From Mycobacterium florentinum (GTDB lineage Bacteria > Actinomycetota > Actinomycetes > Mycobacteriales > Mycobacteriaceae): a stretch of DNA of 64,000 nt. Every line of letters starts with the position of its first letter. Within the stretch, counting starts at the first letter, position 1. Of the stretch, positions 19,701 to 27,874 are shown one piece after another. Location of the stretch: contig NZ_AP022576.1 in assembly GCF_010730355.1 (NCBI RefSeq), positions 2,170,001 to 2,234,000 on the forward strand, written 5' to 3'. The notes beneath the pieces are model-generated. The model saw nothing but the letters and a program-made list of their open reading frames with translations. It had not been told where the DNA came from and searched no databases. The translations under genes and the position numbers were made by a program.

Positions 19701-22700
19701 CTGCTCGTCGACATCGACCTGGTCGGCGCCGAGATCGACGTAGCGCCACGGCACCGCGGCGTCGGCCGGGATGATCTGCACGGGTGGATCGATCTCCGTG
19801 GAGAAGCGGGCGGCCAGATTGGGATGGCGGTTGACCACGGCTTGCACCGCCTCGCACAACCGCTGCGGATCAAGCGGGCCGGCGATGCCGATGCTCAGCT
19901 GAATCGCGTACGGATCGACATCGTTGCCGTGCGCGGCCGTGGCGTGGAAGAGCAGTCCCTGCTGTAGCGGAGTCAACGGCAAGACATCGGCAACGGGATA
20001 CTGCCGCTCGAGTTCGCCGATCTGCTGCTGGGTAAGACGCGCGGGGACGACATCCGATGGGCTCAGGCCGCCGCCCCCGCGGCGCACGTGCGCGCAGATA
20101 CCGGCCAGGGCCTCAAACCACAACTCGCTCAACCTGTTTGCCTGGTCATGGTCGACCACGGAGGGCGCCCAGGTCCACTGGGCCTGCAGCTGTGGACCCG
20201 CCTCAGTGACGAGTGTGCCGGCGTTGAGGGCCACGGTGTGGGTCAGCGGCATCGGCACTGCGGTCGCGACAGCGGTGGCCGACAAGCCGTTGGGGTCGGG
20301 CAGCCAGACATCGCCGGTCAGCTCGGACGTGCCGCCCAGCCGCCCCAGGTAGTTGAACAGGAGCGCCGGGTCGGAATCCCCCAGATTCACCTCGGTGTTC
20401 GCGTATCGCAACAGCCCATAAGTGATGCCCTCGGGGAGCGCTCGCAGCTGTTCTTTGGCGTCTTTGATCGCCACCCCCAGCGCCGCCTCGCCGGCGACTA
20501 CCTGTTCCCAGTTCAGCCCGCCAACGCTCAGCGCCACAGGGTACTTGGCGGTAAACCACCCCACCGTGCGCGATAGGTCCACCGTGGAGCTCAGCTCCTC
20601 GTGGCGCCCGTGACCTTCCACGTCAATCGCTATCGGCGACTTGGCGTTACCCAGCAACTGCGCAATCGCCAGCCCGAACGCGATCAACAAAACGTCTTGC
20701 ACGCCGGCATGAAACGCCGCGGGCACCTCGCTGAGCAGCATGCGGGTCGTCTCGGCGTCCAGCACCACGGACAAGTGTCCTGCGCCGGCATAGGTATCCG
20801 CATCGCTGTGCACCGCAGGCAATGCCGGCGGGATCGCCGCCACTTCCTGCCAGACCTGCTCGTGGGCAACGACTTCCGGGCGGTAGGCGTATTCGGTTAG
20901 CAATGACGACCACTTGACAAACGACGTGCCGCCCGCCGGCAACGCGATAGGCTGCCCGCCGCGGTGCAGAGACCATGCAATGTTGATGTCTTCCAACAAG
21001 ATTCGCCAGGAAACCCCATCGACGGCCAGGTGGTGAACAATCAACACCAGCTGACCGGTGGTAGCGACCCAGAGCGCGCTGAGCATGACGCCGGCATCCG
21101 GATTCAGCCGTGCCCGCGCCTCGACCAGCGCTTCATCGGACAACACGTCCACCGATCGCACGCACCCGCCGGCGTCCACCGAGCCCGGATCGGGCACCCA
21201 CAGCGACCATCCGCCGGCGCCATCGTCGTCCACGTGCAGCCGCAGCATGTCGTGCCGATCCAGCAGGGCCTGCAGGACGGCCACCACATCGGCCTCGCCC
21301 ACGCCGGCGGGAGCCTGCACCACCATGGTCTGGTTGAACTGATCGACCGGACCCTCAATGCTGTGCAGCCACCGCATGATTGGGGTCGCGACGACCTCAC
21401 CCACACCCACATCGGCCACGAAGTCGTCGGTGGACACCGTGGCAGCCCGGGCCAGCCGGGCCACGGTCTGCTCGACGAAGATGTCACGCGCACGGCACAT
21501 CACGCCGGCGGCCCGCGCCCGCGCCACAACCTGCAACGACATAATGCTGTCGCCGCCCAAGTCGAAGAACGAGTCGTCGATCCCGACCCGCGGTAGCCCC
21601 AGAACTTGGGCATAGATGCCTGCCAGAATCTGTTCGACCCCGTCGGCAGGGGCGCGGTATTTCCCGGCGGCGTATTCGGGCGCCGGGAGGGCACTGATGT
21701 CGAGCTTGCCGTTGTCCGTTAGCGGCAGCGCGTCAATGGTCACGATCGCCGACGGGACCAGGTAGGCGGGCAGCCGATCGCCGAGCCGGGTGCGGATCCG
21801 GGCGGGGTCGGCGGTGCCGGTGATATATCCGACCAGGCGCTTGTCACCGGCGCGGTCCTCGCGAGCGATCACCACCGCCGCAGCGACGCCATCCAGTGCG
21901 GCCAGGGCGGCCTGCACTTCGCCGGGTTCGATGCGGTGGCCACGGATTTTGACCTGCGCATCGCCACGTCCGAGGTAACGCAGTTGCCCATCGGGGCCCC
22001 AGGACACCCGGTCGCCCGTGCGATACATCCGTGTCCCGGGGCCGCCGTAGGGGTTGGCGACGAAGCGTTCCGCGGTCAGGTCGACCCGGCCCACGTAACC
22101 GTGCGCCAGCGCGGGCCCGCTCAAATAGAGCTCGCCGACCACCCCGACGGGAGCCGGGTTCAGGCGCGCATCGAGCACCAGCGCGCGCACCCCCGGAATG
22201 GGAGCACCAATGCCGATCGGCTGCCCCGGCCGAAGCGGCGTACTGCACGTGGCCCAGATGGTGACCTCGGTGGGGCCGTAGGCATTGAACATCTGCCGGC
22301 CCGGCACCCAGGCCGTGGCCAGGCCCTCCGGGCAGGCTTCCCCGGTGGTGATCAGGGTTTGCGCGCCGGCTAACCGGGCGCGATCCAGCGACGAGAGCAC
22401 CGTCGGGGTCAGTACCGCGACATCTATCCGCTGGTCGTACAGCAACGCCGTCAACGCCTCTCCGGCGGAGGCTTCCGGTGGCGCCACCACCAAGGTCGCT
22501 CCTGCACCCACCGCCAGCAACAGCTCGCCGACGGACACATCGAAGGTTGGCGAGGCCACCATCAGCACCCGCGCAGCGGGGGTCAGTCCGAACGCACGGT
22601 GGTGGTCGGCCACCCCGAGCAAACCGGCGTGGCTGACCGCCACCCCTTTGGGGACGCCGGTGGATCCGGACGTGAAGATCACATGGGCGGTGTTGTCCGC

Positions 22701-24491
22701 CCGTAACGGGGCCAGCCGGTCGGCGTCGGTGATGGGGTCCGCGGACCGCCCGGACACGTCCAGACCGTCGACGGACACCACCGGACGCGACCCGGCACCG
22801 GCCAGGGTGTCGCGGCCACGGGTCAGCACACACACCGCCGCCACCGTGTCCAGCACCGTTGCTATGCGCTCAACCGGATGGGCCGGATCTACCGGCACAT
22901 ACGCCGCACCAGCCTTGAGCACCGCCCACCAAGCCACAACCAGTTCCAGGCAGCGGTCCATCGCCACGCCCACCGCGCACTCCGGGCCGACCCCGGCCTC
23001 GATCAGCACCCGCGCCAACCGCGTGGACCGCTCGTCAAGCTCGCGATAGGAGACGCTCCGGGAACCGTCGATCACCGCCACCACATCGGGACCGGCCGCA
23101 ACCGCCGCGGCCAACAGCTGCGGCACCACCCCAACCGGTGCGGTCACCTCAGCGCCGGACCACGCCGACAGGACCAGATCACGCTCGCCGTGATCCAGGA
23201 CCGACACCTCGCCCACCACCACCGACGGATCCGCCACCAAGAGACGGTCGAACAGCGATTCCAGGCGGGCGATGTGCCCGTCGATCTCGTCGGCGGTGTA
23301 GCGCTCCGGATTCCACGCGAAGTGAACTCGCGGTGCGCCGTCACCCAGCCGTGGATAGATGTTGACCGCGACGTCTTGGATGGGGAAGTTGGTCAAGATG
23401 TTGCTGGTGGCCTCGGAAGACCCGAAATAGATCGGGGCCGCGAAGTCGAGAACGTTGACCACCGGACCGAACTCGACGTTCATGTCGGGATGAGTTCCAT
23501 CGCCGACGATCTCCGGGAAACGCCGAAACTGTTGATGCCGCAGTGCACCGATGACGGCCGTACCAACCCGATCAGTGACTGCACCGATGGTGTCGGCTTC
23601 GCAGACATCGATGATCAGCGGCACCATGTTCGACACCATGCCCGCACAGCTTTTCAGCGCCGCAGTCGTGCGCGCCGAAACCGGTAGTGACAGCGAGACA
23701 GTCTGCCGCCCGGTCGTTTTCGCGATGAACACCGCCATTGCCGCGACAACCCTCGCGACGTCGAAGGGGCCCTGCGCGTTCTCCGACAACCGATGCGTGC
23801 AGGCCAGCTCGCGCACCAGCGCGTGGCGCGGCGCCACCGACCGCTGCATCCCCGCCAGGTCCGTGACTTCCAGAGACCCGCGCACCACCGACTTCCAGTA
23901 CTGGGCATCGGCATCGCTGCGTGACGACTCCTGATACCTCTGATCCGCGGCACGGATCACGGCGAACTCCGAAAAATCGACTTCGCCGGTATTGGCAGGC
24001 GCTCCCGAATAGACGGCCGCGACGTGCCGCATGAAATTGTTGGCGCCATAGCCGTCCATCAGGACGTGGTGCACCCGCACGTAGAAGTAGGACAAGTTCT
24101 CGGCGACTCGCAGGAGCACGAAGTTCGTGAGCCGGTCACGGTCCAGATCGACCGGCCGACGGTAGTCGTCGTTCATCCAGGTGCGAGCAGAACCTACTGG
24201 GTCGGACTCGGTGCGCAGGTCAATACATTGCAGGGTTTGCGGAACCGAATGGTCGAGCACGAAAACGGGTTCGCCATCGACCAGGGATAGCCGAGCACAT
24301 GGTGTGCCGAACCGCGTTGCCGCCGATTCGCATGCGGCCATGAGCCTTTCAGCATCGACTTCGTGATCGATCTCGACGTAACCGGCAAAGTTGTACGGGA
24401 CTTCGGGTCGCAGTTCCTGGGCAGCCCATATCGACCGCTGAGCAGGGGTCAACGATCCCAACAGGTCCGGTTGCGCACCGTAATTGAGCAT
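9238..24491 (-). CDS. Four-module non-ribosomal peptide synthetase with terminal reductase (frame broken four times as given)
   Basis: As sequenced, the gene falls into overlapping pieces. Each break is explained by one missing base in a homopolymer: near 17207 (GGG for GGGG), 17071 (GG for GGG), 16561 (AAA for AAAA) and 13651 (CCC for CCCC). In every case the other copy of an internal 1.63-kb repeat has the full run. Adding four bases to 15,254 bp gives 15,258 bp, exactly 5086 codons, or one protein of 5085 aa. Domain order is C-A-PCP-E, C-A-PCP, C-A-PCP, C-A-PCP-R. It would assemble a tetrapeptide with a D residue at position 1 and release it by NAD(P)H reduction as an aldehyde or alcohol. 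It is transcribed after an MFS exporter and a formyltransferase preceded by an iron box, which suggests siderophore-type chemistry. No ornithine hydroxylase or MbtH-like gene is visible in the window. True pseudogene status cannot be excluded without reads. Confidence 0.9.
12776..14406. repeat. 1.63-kb internal NRPS repeat, copy 1
   Basis: This copy is nearly identical to 15982-17610. It covers the end of an A domain (A8-A10), a PCP and most of a C domain. It contains one of the four missing bases (13651) and the intact counterparts of the other three (14002-14005, 13865-13867, 13355-13358). A handful of substitutions near 12820, 13015-13045 and 13946 separate the copies. Confidence 0.9.
13716..16929 (-). 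other. NRPS module 3: C-A-PCP (C frameshifted)
   Basis: The condensation domain starts [18 protein letters not shown] and has HHIAADG; the missing A at 16561 splits it. The adenylation domain at about 15490-14030 carries [28 protein letters not shown] and [14 protein letters not shown]. The pocket residues read D-Y-W-S-V-G-M-V-H-K, close to the threonine code D-F-W-N-I-G-M-V-H-K, so Thr or a Thr-like residue is the best guess. The PCP Ser is in LGGDSLSAM near 13863. Confidence 0.78.
15982..17610. repeat. 1.63-kb internal NRPS repeat, copy 2
   Basis: The second copy is offset by 3206 bp at its left end and 3204 bp at its right end. The difference of 2 equals three deletions in this copy minus one in copy 1. 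It contains the missing bases at 16561, 17071 and 17207 and the intact counterpart (16856-16859) of the copy 1 deletion. Identity ends where the A domains of modules 2 and 3 diverge. Confidence 0.9.
16930..20049 (-). other. NRPS module 2: C-A-PCP (PCP frameshifted)
   Basis: The condensation domain at about 19990-18840 opens with [18 protein letters not shown] and has HHVVLDG; following an E domain it should be of the D-L joining type. The adenylation domain at about 18720-17220 has [20 protein letters not shown] and NAYGPTETT, and the pocket residues read D-A-R-S-V-G-A-V-D-K, unassigned. Two of the four single-base deletions (17207 and 17071) flank the PCP, whose [10 protein letters not shown] motif is therefore out of frame as given. 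Confidence 0.75.
20050..24491 (-). other. NRPS module 1: C-A-PCP-E
   Basis: The starter condensation domain ([20 protein letters not shown], active-site HHVLMDG) lies at about 24491-23180. The adenylation domain at about 23120-21700 has [20 protein letters not shown] and NAYGPTEVT. By alignment to the GrsA pocket I read the specificity residues as D-V-G-V-I-T-A-I-W-K, which I cannot assign. The carrier Ser is in [10 protein letters not shown] near 21547. The epimerisation domain at about 21400-20100 has [16 protein letters not shown] and FNYLGRLGG, so residue 1 should be D-configured. An N-terminal C domain implies that residue 1 is N-acylated or otherwise capped. Confidence 0.8.
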
Positions 24492-24771
24492 CTGATGACG
24501 AACTTTCTATTTGGGCCGGCGTCCCGGCGCTCGCAACCTTAGCGTCGTTGAGTTGGCTTGCGGCACAACATAAAAAGGAACAATCATCCGGTTCGACCCG
24601 CAGCCAGTTTCGCACGCAAGCCGCTGTCGTCGTCAAATAGATTGTGCTGCATCGTGTTACCTCATCGCCGAGTGAAGACGTCGCGATAAGGCGCGACGGG
24701 AGTAGTCACGCCCAGCTCGATCGCCGCAGCGGAATGTTCGGCCGCGCCGGAGTCTCTGGTCGATAGCCGCA

Positions 24772-25710
24772 CTATGTGTGGCTATCCAGGTAGCCCCCGC
24801 GTCGAAAGAATTTCTCCCCATTGCATTCCACTCCGTCCGACGAACGGACCCGAGTGATCAGCAGGCCGCGGTTGCCTCCCCGACGCGTGTTGGGCCCGCA
24901 CGCCACCACACCGCCCTCTTCCTGCACCATCACCCGACCCGGCGTACCGCCGTAACAGGCATCGGAAACGCGCGCCTCGAGGATCTCGATCCGCTCCCCG
25001 CGATAGAAGCAGTAGGCCCGGGGATAGGGATCGGACAGTGCGCGCACGAACCGCTCGAGATCCTCGGCCGGCCAGCTCCAGTCGATCAAACTGTCGCGCT
25101 CCGAACGCTTGTGGAAGTACGACCGTTCAGACTTGTTCTGCGGCCGAAAGACCGCGACACCGGACTCCAGCGCAGTCAGCGCTTCCGCCAGCACATCAGG
25201 GATCAGGTCCATTCCTCGCAGTACTAATTCTGTGCCGGTGTCGGTGGGGCCGATCGGCACCGCCCGCTGGACCAGAATGTCCCCGGTGTCCAGGCCGTCA
25301 TCCATCCGGTGCACGGTCAATCCGAACTCGGACTCGCCGCTGATCAAGGCCCACAGCACCGGTGAAAACCCGGTGAACCTCGGCAACAACGAATCGTGAA
25401 AGTTCAGGGTTCCGTGCGGCGGAAGGTTGTACAGTTCCGCCGGCATCCGGTAGTACCAGCTGTTGACGACGATGACATCGGGTTCGGCGCGCTTGACCAG
25501 GTCGATAGTTTCCGCATCAACCGTCTCGGTGACATGCAAAGGGATGCCGTGCTTGCGCGCGAGTTCGTCGACCGGTGCCGACCAGATGGCCTTATAGGAC
25601 TCGTCGCTGGCCGGGTGGGTCACGGCAAGCATGACTTCATGCTCGAGATCAATCAACGCCTGAAGGGTCTTATGGCCCCAGGCCTGGAACCCGAAAAACA
25701 CAATGCGCAT
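24772..25710 (-). CDS. Formyltransferase of the Fmt/FxbA type
   Basis: A 312-aa N10-formyl-THF-dependent formyltransferase. The catalytic triad context is complete: NFHDSLLPRFTG (Asn, His) near residue 100 and MDDGLDTGDILVQ (Asp) near 138. A C-terminal Fmt-like domain begins near LIDWSWPAEDLERFVRAL. It is probably not housekeeping fmt, which sits elsewhere with def or fmu. Stand-alone relatives formylate hydroxyornithine in exochelin (FxbA) and coelichelin pathways or amino sugars. The ATG at 25710 starts the Rossmann strand MRIVFFGFQ. A candidate IdeR box lies 73 bp upstream and the NRPS 280 bp downstream on the same strand. It probably formylates an NRPS building block or the peptide N-terminus. 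Confidence 0.88.
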   Translation of the reverse strand: MRIVFFGFQAWGHKTLQALIDLEHEVMLAVTHPASDESYKAIWSAPVDELARKHGIPLHVTETVDAETIDLVKRAEPDVIVVNSWYYRMPAELYNLPPHGTLNFHDSLLPRFTGFSPVLWALISGESEFGLTVHRMDDGLDTGDILVQRAVPIGPTDTGTELVLRGMDLIPDVLAEALTALESGVAVFRPQNKSERSYFHKRSERDSLIDWSWPAEDLERFVRALSDPYPRAYCFYRGERIEILEARVSDACYGGTPGRVMVQEEGGVVACGPNTRRGGNRGLLITRVRSSDGVECNGEKFFRRGGYLDSHT

Positions 25711-25782
25711 CAAGCAAAACCCACTAACTCGTTGCCCGCCCGGCACGGGCTCTTGCTAAGCACCGCCTGCCAGCGGAAGATG

Positions 25783-25801
25783 TTACCTTAGCCTCGCCTA
25801 A
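25783..25801 (-). promoter_or_regulatory. Candidate IdeR iron box upstream of the formyltransferase-NRPS unit
   Basis: Read on the minus strand, TTAGGCGAGGCTAAGGTAA matches the mycobacterial IdeR consensus TTAGGTTAGGCTAACCTAA at 15 of 19 positions, including both TTAGG...TAA ends and the AGGCTAA core. It lies 73-91 bp before the formyltransferase ATG and 38 bp after the MFS stop. A possible -10 (TAACAT) overlaps its downstream edge, the usual position for iron repression. Confidence 0.7.
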
Positions 25802-25838
25802 CTCAGCGAACGGACCGTTGTAGTTAGAAAGGGGCGGA

Positions 25839-27311
25839 TCAACTCCCGGGCGTTTGCGGCTGCCCCGTTGGTTCTCTCGACAGAAATACCGCCGAGACGC
25901 TCGCGCCAACCGCCAGTGCGGCGGCCGCGGCAAACACTGTCGTGTAAGCGTGCGCCAGCTGCGCCCCGCCACCGCCTTCGTGGCGATGGAGCTGATTGGT
26001 CAACAGCACCGCCATCAACGCGGCCCCGGCGGCGCTGCCCACCTGATCGTTGACGCTTCGCAGCGTTGCACCCCGAGCAATCTGACGCGGCGCCAACGAC
26101 TGCACGCATGCCGCCGACAGTGGTGTCGCGGCGCACCCAACACCGATGCCCACAATCATCAGGCCGGCCAGCAACGTCGGTGAGTAGGCCGCTTGCCGGG
26201 CGACACCGAGGGTGAAGATGCCCAGGCCCGCCGCCATCAGCGGGAAGCCGATCTTGACAATCCTGCCGGGCCCGAACTTGTCCATGAGTGCCCCGGCAAC
26301 GGGCGTGCTCACTACGACGCCGATGCCCATCGCGATCAGGTGCAATCCCGACTGCATCGGGGTCTGGTGCAGCGCGACCTGAAAATAGCTCGGAACTACC
26401 AGCAATATCCCTACGTAAGTGACCGCGAAGATCAGCAGCGTTACGTTGGCCTGCCTGACCACCTGGTTCTTCAGCAGTCGTAGGTCGATAAGTGGGTGAT
26501 CCGTGCGACACCAGGCGTGCAAAACAAAGGCGGCGATCAACGCCAGGCCGGTAATCAGGGGGATCAGCACATGGCGATCGGCGATCGTGTGACGCCCCGG
26601 AATGGCCGATACCCCAGCCAGCAGGGTCGCCATGCCGGGTGACAGCAGCAGCGCGCCGGTGACATCGAGTGCCTCCGACGGTGCGCTACGATCCTTGGGA
26701 AACATGACTGCCGCGAGCACGAAGGCGATCAGCCCGATCGGCAGGTTGATCAGAAATATCCACTTCCAGCCGTAGGTGCCGATCAACCAGCCGCCCAGAA
26801 TCGGTCCGCCAACGGGGCCGAGCAAGAAGGGAATTGCTCCTACCGCGATCAAGCGCCCGAGGCGCTTGGGGCCTGACTCGCGGGTCAAGATCACATAGCT
26901 CAGCGGTGTCATAATGCCGCCACCGGCTCCCTGGAGCACGCGGAAAATGATGAGCAGCAATATGTTTGGAGCCACCGTGCACAGCAGCGAGGCCAGCGTG
27001 AACAACAGGACACCGCCCATGAACAGCCGCTTGGTGCCGAACCGGTCGGCCGCCCAACCGGTGATCGGGACGACGGCAGCAAACGCGAGCATGTAGCCGG
27101 CCATCGTCCATGAGACGACGACCTGAGTAGATCCGAATTCGACGGCAAATGTTCGTTGGGCGACGGCGACAGCGGTACCGTCCAAAAATCCCATCATGCT
27201 GGCCAGGCCGCACACCGCACCGATCCGGAGCAGCCTGGCGTCGAGCTTGTCGGGATAGTCGGCATCACCCACGCCCGATTGCCCGATGGTTGCCGAAGAC
27301 GCGTCGTTCAT
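25839..27311 (-). CDS. DHA2-family (EmrB/QacA) MFS drug/metabolite exporter
   Basis: A 490-aa, 14-helix proton-driven exporter. Family motifs are visible: FLDGTAVAVAQRTF near residue 42 (helix 1 motif D1), GWAADRFGTKRLFMGG (motif A), RVLQGAGGGIMTP (motif B) and GPVGGPILGGWLI (motif C, antiporter). The ATG at 27311 gives MNDASSATIGQ; an ATG at 27326 adds five residues. It precedes the formyltransferase and NRPS on the same strand, so it is the likely exporter of their product. No iron box is visible before it, so it may have its own promoter. It is divergent from glutathione peroxidase. Confidence 0.9.
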   Translation of the reverse strand: MNDASSATIGQSGVGDADYPDKLDARLLRIGAVCGLASMMGFLDGTAVAVAQRTFAVEFGSTQVVVSWTMAGYMLAFAAVVPITGWAADRFGTKRLFMGGVLLFTLASLLCTVAPNILLLIIFRVLQGAGGGIMTPLSYVILTRESGPKRLGRLIAVGAIPFLLGPVGGPILGGWLIGTYGWKWIFLINLPIGLIAFVLAAVMFPKDRSAPSEALDVTGALLLSPGMATLLAGVSAIPGRHTIADRHVLIPLITGLALIAAFVLHAWCRTDHPLIDLRLLKNQVVRQANVTLLIFAVTYVGILLVVPSYFQVALHQTPMQSGLHLIAMGIGVVVSTPVAGALMDKFGPGRIVKIGFPLMAAGLGIFTLGVARQAAYSPTLLAGLMIVGIGVGCAATPLSAACVQSLAPRQIARGATLRSVNDQVGSAAGAALMAVLLTNQLHRHEGGGGAQLAHAYTTVFAAAAALAVGASVSAVFLSREPTGQPQTPGS

Positions 27312-27370
27312 AGCGTTGCCGAGCATATAGACGGCGGCCGAGGGCGGTTTGCCGACGTTGCGTTAGCGTC

Positions 27371-27865
27371 GTGGGTGTGACCCTCAAAGACATCGCCCTG
27401 ACCACCCTCGAGGGCCAGCCGACCACGCTGGCCGAATTGTCCGACGGCGCAACCCTGGTGGTGAACGTCGCCTCCAAATGCGGGCTGACCCCGCAGTACA
27501 CCGCGCTGGAGAAACTGGCCAAAGACTATGGCGACCGCGGCCTGACGGTCGTCGGCGTCCCATGCAACCAGTTCATGGGCCAGGAGCCGGGCACGGCCGA
27601 GGAGATCCAGGAGTTCTGCTCGACGACCTATGGCGTGACGTTCCCGTTGCTGGCGAAGACCGATGTCAACGGCGATGGCCGCCACCCGCTTTACGCCGAA
27701 TTGACCAAGGCCGCCGACGCCGACGGCGGCGCGGGCGACATTCAGTGGAACTTCGAGAAGTTCCTGCTCTCGCCCGACGGCGAGGTGGTCAACCGCTTCC
27801 GGCCCCGCACCGAGCCCGACGCCCCCGAGGTCATCACCGCCATCGAGGCCGTGCTACCCCGATAG
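27371..27865 (+). CDS. Glutathione-peroxidase-fold thiol peroxidase (Cys type)
   Basis: A 164-aa member of the GPx family. The peroxidatic Cys is in NVASKCGLTPQY near residue 37, taking the place of selenocysteine. The other conserved sites are GVPCNQFMGQEPG (Gln and the likely resolving Cys) and WNFEKFLLSPDGEVVNRF (Trp, Asn). Mycobacteria lack glutathione, so thioredoxin is the probable reductant. Translation starts at GTG 27371 or GTG 27377 (VTLKDIAL); both fit. The 3' end is 9 bp from the convergent ECF transporter stop. Confidence 0.93.
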   Translation: MGVTLKDIALTTLEGQPTTLAELSDGATLVVNVASKCGLTPQYTALEKLAKDYGDRGLTVVGVPCNQFMGQEPGTAEEIQEFCSTTYGVTFPLLAKTDVNGDGRHPLYAELTKAADADGGAGDIQWNFEKFLLSPDGEVVNRFRPRTEPDAPEVITAIEAVLPR

Positions 27866-27874
27866 ACGGTCGGG

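Noticed and set aside
9238-24491. Several separate NRPS genes in this stretch
   Set aside because: Internal starts fall in the middle of domains, and all breaks are repaired by single bases present in the sister repeat, so one gene is the simpler reading.
24492-24771. Second iron box directly before the NRPS
   Set aside because: The best match (around CCTTAGCG at 24537) fits only about 8 of 19 consensus positions. A weak promoter-like TCGAAC-N18-TATGTT is the only other signal in this gap.
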